From contig CM043956.1 of assembly GCA_014529385.2 (NCBI GenBank), positions 91,344,721 to 91,404,720 on the forward strand: a DNA stretch of 60,000 bases, written 5' to 3'. Within the stretch, counting starts at the first letter, position 1. Each line of letters opens with the position of its first letter. The translations under genes and the position numbers were made by a program. The notes beneath the pieces are model-generated. The model ran no database searches, had not been told where the DNA came from, and was given only the letters and a program-made list of their open reading frames with translations. Source of the stretch: Adiantum capillus-veneris. Lineage: Eukaryota > Streptophyta > Polypodiopsida > Polypodiales > Pteridaceae. This document shows, one piece after another, positions 55,135-60,000 of this stretch.

Positions 55135-56640
55135 TCAAAGAAAAGAGGCTTTTTCCAGCCTAATACCCTCTACTATTGGTGTTTCTTCCTTATCTTCCAT
55201 GTTGACCTTCAGCTTTTTCTCATAATGGCGATGAGTGAGAATTCCCGCTAAACTAGCCCTGGTGGAGTTTTCTACTTGCATGGTGTAGTCAAACTCTTGT
55301 AGTCTAATTAACCACTTTGAGATCCTAGATGAGACATCCATGTGTCGCATTACATATGGGAGAACCTCTTCCATTGTTAGGATTACAAAGGGTCTAGGTA
55401 GGAGATAGGAGCGGAACTTTGTGGTAGCAAACATTAGTGCCAGAACCATGTGTTCTACTTCGGTAAATCCCTTTTTTGACAGGGTCATGACACGACTAGA
55501 GAAGTAAATAGGACACATGAAAGAAGTTTGGGGGTCCTTTTGCATTAGCACGGCTCCAAGTGTATCACTTCCTACACTAGGGTTCACATAAAACGGCTCG
55601 TCCCACTTAGGAGGTGAAATAGTGGGAAGCTTAGCTAGGATTTGCTTTACCTCAGTAAACTGCTGCTCATTCTCTTCACTCCATGAGAAAACATCCCTTT
55701 GGGTGAGTTGTTGTAGGGGAAGGACCACTTGAGATAGCAAGTGAATGAAACTGCTTAAGTATCTTACCTTCTGAAGGAACGAAACCAACTGCTTAGCGGT
55801 GGTGGGTGACGACAAAGATACCAGGGCCTGGATCTTGCTAGGGTTAGCCTCAATCCCTTTTGCTAAAATTACATGGCCAAGGAGAGTGACTTTTCACCAA
55901 TGTGACACTTATCCACGTTGAGCTGGCCACTCAAGGCTTACAGCCTGGTTAAGCCATCATAGACTTTGCTTAAATGAAGGGCTCGTGAACTATAGATGCA
56001 AAAATCATCTATGAAAACCCATATTGATGTTCCAAAGTAGGGTTGAAAAACAAAGGTCACATAGCGTTGAAATGTGGCCGGGGCATTAGTGAGGCCAAAC
56101 GGCATCACTCTGTAAGCAAAGCATCCCCAAGGTGTGATGAAGGTTGTCTTCTTCTGATCTTCTTCCACAATGCTAATCTGGAAGTATCCTGAGTAGCCGT
56201 CACACACTGTGTATCGTTCGTGACCCACCACTTCATTGACTATTTCATCCTAGAATGGGAGGGGAAAGTGATCCCTTGTCGTGGCTGCATTGAGAGGTTT
56301 ATAGTCCACACAGACTCTCCACTTATCTTTTTTTTTTGGTGTGACTACTATTGAGGAGACCCATTCTGAGTCTTCAACAGGGTAGATGAAACCTGCTTGT
56401 AGCCAACTTCTCAAGTAGTGCCTCTTGTTGGATTACTCCAAGTCTTCTAAGCTTCTGCACTACGGGTTTACTGCCCTCCTTGAGTTTTATGTGGTGTTGC
56501 ACTACTGTAATTCCTGTGATCTTATGATAGCCATCAATGAACAAAGTAGTGAAGTTACCTAGCATGGAGATATACTCCTTCCTTTCTTCATCTGTTAACT
56601 CCGTTGAGAGCATTTTTTGTAACTTACCTGCATTCTCCAA
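55135..56640 (-). pseudogene. Gypsy B RT and RNase H
   Basis: Three open pieces: 56374-56640 (RT N-terminus, VVQHHIKLKEGSKP), 55938-56231 (CDGYSGYFQI, VMPFGLTNAPATFQR, FIDDFCIYS) and 55135-55815 (FLQKVRYLSSFIHLL, then RNase H with PIYFSSRVM and LPRPFVILTMEEVLPY). As in element A, FIDD replaces YVDD and the TDH of RNase H is altered (TMEE). Frame changes lie near 55870-55930 and 56240-56370. Confidence 0.87.
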
Positions 56641-56643
56641 GGA

Positions 56644-57429
56644 CTACGTACCTGATGATTCCTCTTGGTTTGTCGGGGGTGTTTCAGATTGCGTCAATCT
56701 TTTTGGGTCTTTAAGAATGACCCCCATCACTTTGATGCTATTGTCACTTCCGTCTGTGGTGGTTGTCTCTTCTCCTGAGGTAGATGAATAGTCGCTGGTG
56801 GACTCATCTTCTGAAGCCTCCAAGATCATGTTGTGCTGCTTCCCAGTCTTCATGTCGTAGAATATGGACTTCCCCTTAGCGTCCTTCATCTGAATCATTC
56901 CGGTGCTCCAATCTTGTTTAGCCTCCATAGCCATAAGCGAAGGCCTCCCAAGAATGATGGGGTAGCCCTCCCCTTTGTGTGGAATGACGAAGATGGCTAC
57001 CTCCACTTCTGTATTGAATGCTTTTACTTTGACCGCATTCACAATGCCTACGCATTTTACTCTTACATTGTTTGCCATTTTGGCTCGGCAGGGTGCCGGC
57101 CTACTTACCTCTAGACCTAGATGGTGCATTATCTTTTCACTCATGACGCATATTTGCGTGCCACCATCTATGTAGACGTTTAAGATTCGTTGCCCCTTGA
57201 TGTGAGCATCCATGGTCGGTAGGATGTCGTCGAGATCCCTCCCAAAGATAGCCCCAACTATCCTGGGCCTTGATTTCCTGGTACTTACCATTTTTGTCCA
57301 ATGCCTCCTTATTCTTGGTGCAAGGTGGAGTAGTTGGGGCCAAGTTATCTTCGGGCCCTGCATTAACACATCCTGAACTAAGTCATAGGTTTTTGCATAC
57401 TCACCTAGTGAGAAGTCCACGATGTCCAT
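56644..57429 (-). pseudogene. Gypsy B protease
   Basis: Open for 261 codons. The active site reads VYIDGGTQICVM near 57150-57180, with D-G-G where element A has D-S-G. YPIILGRPSLM, the conserved second motif, is near 56950. The Ser to Gly change suggests loss of activity or tolerance. An acidic Ser/Thr tail follows. Confidence 0.8.
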
Positions 57430-57910
57430 TTTCCATTGTGGTTTAGTTGCTTGCTTTTGCTAGACTCAGCCTTCCCTTTCATCTTCTCTTCTCTTTGAGA
57501 GGCTTCCCATAGCATCCACTTCTTCTACCTTTGCTTTCCCTTTGTGCTTCTCTCGAACTGATTCTTCTACCTTTACCTTCCCTTTAGCCTCCAAGCTAAT
57601 AACACTCACTGCTTGGTTCACAGCAGGTGGTGGGGGTAGTGGTGGAATGAGAGGTTGGGGTGGTGGTTGCTTTTGTACAGGTGATCGAAGGATTTGGACC
57701 AGTGGGATTCGGCCCGGGTTGCCTAGGTGGTGGTGGTCTTGCTCTTGGCGAAGAGATCTAATTCTGTCTCCCCCCTATATTGAAACTCTGCCTCCTTGGA
57801 TGTGGGTGGTAGTACATACCATGGCCATCTTCCCCGCAGTTATGACAGTGATACTCCTGGTTCTGCCTTTGTTGTCCTCTTCCTTGTTCTGGATTCCTGA
57901 CAGGTGCATG
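57430..57910 (-). pseudogene. Gypsy B nucleocapsid region and linker
   Basis: A knuckle reads CHNCGEDGHGMYYH near 57800-57850, so the last Cys of CCHC is His, followed by a Pro/Thr-rich linker like that in A. Stops occur in this stretch, and no frame connects gag with protease. Confidence 0.65.
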
Positions 57911-57916
57911 CCCTTG

Positions 57917-58591
57917 CTACACCAGATGCACAAATAAACTCTCTAGTTGGGTGATGATGCGACTCAGCAAGTCTTGCTGCTCTTCTGATGCCTCTTGCGG
58001 TTGGGTTCTATCACTGGTTGTTGCAGTCACTGGGGTTGGTCGGGCCAAGCTTGTTTCCTCTGACTCGTTTACTCTTGCTTGCATGCGCATCTTCTTGTCT
58101 TTAAGGTGGGCTACTTTGACTGCCAACTCATATGTTGCAGGAAACCTTCCCTTCACCTTCTCTCTAACCGGCGACCATAGACCAGCAATGAAACAGTCCT
58201 TCTTTAGGAAATTAGGTGCTCCTTCGCCTTCCTCCAGTGAAGCAACCCATCTCTCCCATAAGTCCACAAATTTGGACTTGTAGGTGGCATACTCTAGCAG
58301 ACCTCCCGGCTTCAATTCCATCAATAGCTCCCATAGCTTCTCCGAGGTTGTGCCTCCACCAAACCTCTTTACAAAAGCAGCCCTTAACACTTCCCATGCA
58401 TTCTTGGTAGCGTGGGGCAATGCATTATACCAGGACTTGGCCTCTACTTTCATCAAGTAGAGGAAAAATTCGAAGTCGTGAAGCGTCGTCATCTTTGTTG
58501 GAGACGACAGAAGCAATGTCGAAATCATCCAAAAAGTCGATGGTGGTGAGATCTTCTCCCTTCTTTCCATTGAACGTGGGGAAAGAAACAC
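57917..58591 (-). CDS. Gypsy B gag
   Basis: Open for 224 codons with the gag core (EFFLYLMKVEAKSWYNALP, SEKLWELLMELKPGGLLEY, SPVREKVKGRFPATYELAV), matching element A at 3517-4395. The likely native start lies slightly upstream near 58598 (ATG in the MASVSFPTF context on the minus strand), with a frame change between. Particle-forming protein. Confidence 0.8.
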   Translation of the reverse strand: MFLSPRSMERREKISPPSTFWMISTLLLSSPTKMTTLHDFEFFLYLMKVEAKSWYNALPHATKNAWEVLRAAFVKRFGGGTTSEKLWELLMELKPGGLLEYATYKSKFVDLWERWVASLEEGEGAPNFLKKDCFIAGLWSPVREKVKGRFPATYELAVKVAHLKDKKMRMQARVNESEETSLARPTPVTATTSDRTQPQEASEEQQDLLSRIITQLESLFVHLV

Positions 58592-58599
58592 TTGCCATG

Positions 58600-59690
58600 G
58601 TAGTGACTCAGGAAATTACAAACCTTTCTTTTTCCTTTTTTTTTAAGATTAATACATTAACAACAGTAGCGGATTGTAGCGGCTTTTTACAGGGTTGGGT
58701 GGGTAGATTAAAACAGGATAAAGATAGAAACATTAAAGGAATGATGGTAATCCAATATGGGGAGAATGATAGGGTTTGGGGAATTAAGGATTTCTCCTAG
58801 AACCGCCGCACCGTATAGGTACACAATCTTCTGTTGGTAGAAGACTTTCCTATCTACATAGATGTTCACATGCATATGCTGCAGGAATCTGAATAGGAAT
58901 GTTGTCGGCCCATTTTTCATCATGCACAGAGAGTGGAATACTTACTTATACTCTTACCGTGCTAGTGTTGATGAGTCGGCACATCCACAGGAGGTTGTCG
59001 CCTTTCATGGGCTCTACCTTTCCTTCGTCGCTCAGCACGTACGGGGTGATGGCAACGCGTCTGACCACTCCCAGCCTCTTGGCTAGTAGCAATTACAGGT
59101 AATTTCCGTAGTCGAAGTGTTGCATGAATTCTACTCCATTCAGTTGCAACTCGTCCCCAACCCACTCGGTTTCATCCGTGGTAGGGAGCTTCTTCAAGAT
59201 AAGTTGTACAGGGAGACGAAGAAGATTCTATACCCGTCTTCCAAAACAGTGAGACCAGTAGTCGAACCACTCTTCCCTAGGACATGGGAATCTTCTTACC
59301 ACTTCTTCTTCAGGATTGTCGAAGTGGATTGGTAGCACTCACATGCGTCGTGCAAATCGGTAGGCGACCTTCCGCCGCTTAGCTTCGGATGACTTCCTCT
59401 TTGGCAAGCTGGATACAACCCGGCTTTCTGAGCTTGAAGCACTTGCTTGGCTAGATGCTTCTCCCTTCAGGGTCATGTGTTTCCAGACTGGCTTAGCTTC
59501 TCCTTACCTTTGGCTCGAGCAACCCCCTTGTCCATTTTGGAGTAAAGGTTATAACTTTGACTGCCGTTTATTTTAGGGAAGAGAGGCCTCACGGTTGTCT
59601 TTCCTTCTTTGATGTGAATGACCTCCTCGCGATGAATGTCGATGTAGACGATTTCAGTCCTTTCGTTGCCTTCGTTGTTGGCACTCATTG
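58600..59690 (-). pseudogene. Gypsy B ORF upstream of gag (Ogre ORF1-like), broken
   Basis: Starts at ATG 59686-59688 (MSANNEGNERTEIVY). Conserved blocks LQLNGVEF and LAKRLGVVRRVAITPY lie near 59040-59150, and a VNIYVDRKVF block lies near 58850. The same blocks in the same order occur in element A. Several stops separate them. Function unknown. Confidence 0.55.
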
Positions 59691-59965
59691 ACAGTGTGTC
59701 TTGGTTGACAACAGTGATGGCACTTCAATGACCTCCTACCTGGTGCTCTCAATTTGTGGTTAGAACGAGCAACATGAGATGGAGAATTTACCTCTTGAAT
59801 ACTGACGGCACTGCAGCCTGGCAGTAGAACTTCAATGAAGGCGGCTACTGCCTCCTTCGTCTCCTCTTCTTTCGTCCTTCAGTTAGAAAATTCCTTCAGC
59901 CATTCATCCATGATTGATGGCACGCGTCACTTCCAGCATTGTAAACTGAAGGGTCTTAGAAGCCT

Positions 59966-59983
59966 TCCTCTGTGGGGGCACCA
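59966..59983 (-). promoter_or_regulatory. Primer-binding site of gypsy B
   Basis: Minus strand TGGTGCCCCCACAGAGGA, one base different from element A, 2 nt inside the LTR edge. Confidence 0.7.
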
Positions 59984-59985
59984 AA

Positions 59986-60000
59986 TGACGGGAGCAAAGC
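59986..60000 (-). repeat. 5' LTR of gypsy B, first 15 bp only
   Basis: TGACGGGAGCAAAGC marks the LTR edge; compare TGACGAAGG in element A. The rest lies beyond the window. Confidence 0.6.

Larger units (their letters stand above)
54138..59985 (-). mobile_element. Ty3/gypsy element B, Ogre/Tat-like (right part)
   Basis: Same domain order as element A: integrase, extra RNase H, RT, protease, gag, upstream ORF, primer site, LTR edge at 59986. Its integrase C-terminus lies on the other side of the copia element at 45254-45451. Protein similarity to A is clear but diverged, so these are different subfamilies. Multiple stops are present. Confidence 0.88.

Overview
The window looks like repeat-dominated nuclear DNA from a large land-plant genome. 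A non-seed vascular plant such as a fern is my best guess, at low confidence. The grounds are nested Ty3/gypsy and Ty1/copia LTR retrotransposons with plant-type primer sites, spliceosomal introns, long microsatellites, satellite arrays, and no bacterial-style operons. I found no intact single-copy host gene, rRNA or tRNA. Almost every coding stretch belongs to a mobile element and carries stops or frameshifts.

Layout. 1-6035: minus-strand Ogre/Tat-like gypsy element A (integrase, extra RNase H, RT, protease, gag, an ORF upstream of gag, primer site, 5' LTR). 6040-10735: satellite array with a higher-order period of about 1.44-1.5 kb. 10740-12430: AT-rich and minisatellite sequence. 12430-14940: two more repeat blocks sharing a core motif with the first array. 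14940-18581: decayed transposase-like gene. 19630-30395: a LINE split at a TACTA duplication by a 9.5-kb gypsy element (C), which itself carries a copia-type solo LTR flanked by TATCA. 30600-33820: no supported gene. 33821-43424: a candidate multi-gene DNA transposon. 43442-45250: an orphan LTR and unidentified sequence. 45254-60000: a second Ogre/Tat-like element (B), whose integrase is split by a copia element, whose RT is in turn split by a 3.45-kb gag-only LTR element.

The most unusual region is 33.8-43.4 kb. It holds an intron-containing transposase whose residues resemble the RAG1/Transib D-D-E core, followed by a gene with an H3-like N-terminus, a tail of about 200 residues and a histone H3 fold. 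Two unidentified minus-strand genes converge on these. The convergent 3' ends carry inverted copies of a strong hairpin (39-bp perfect stem). Inverted similarity at 33821 and 43424 suggests one transposable unit. All its genes carry lesions, so this copy is probably inactive; the linkage of histone and transposase is the item most worth following up.
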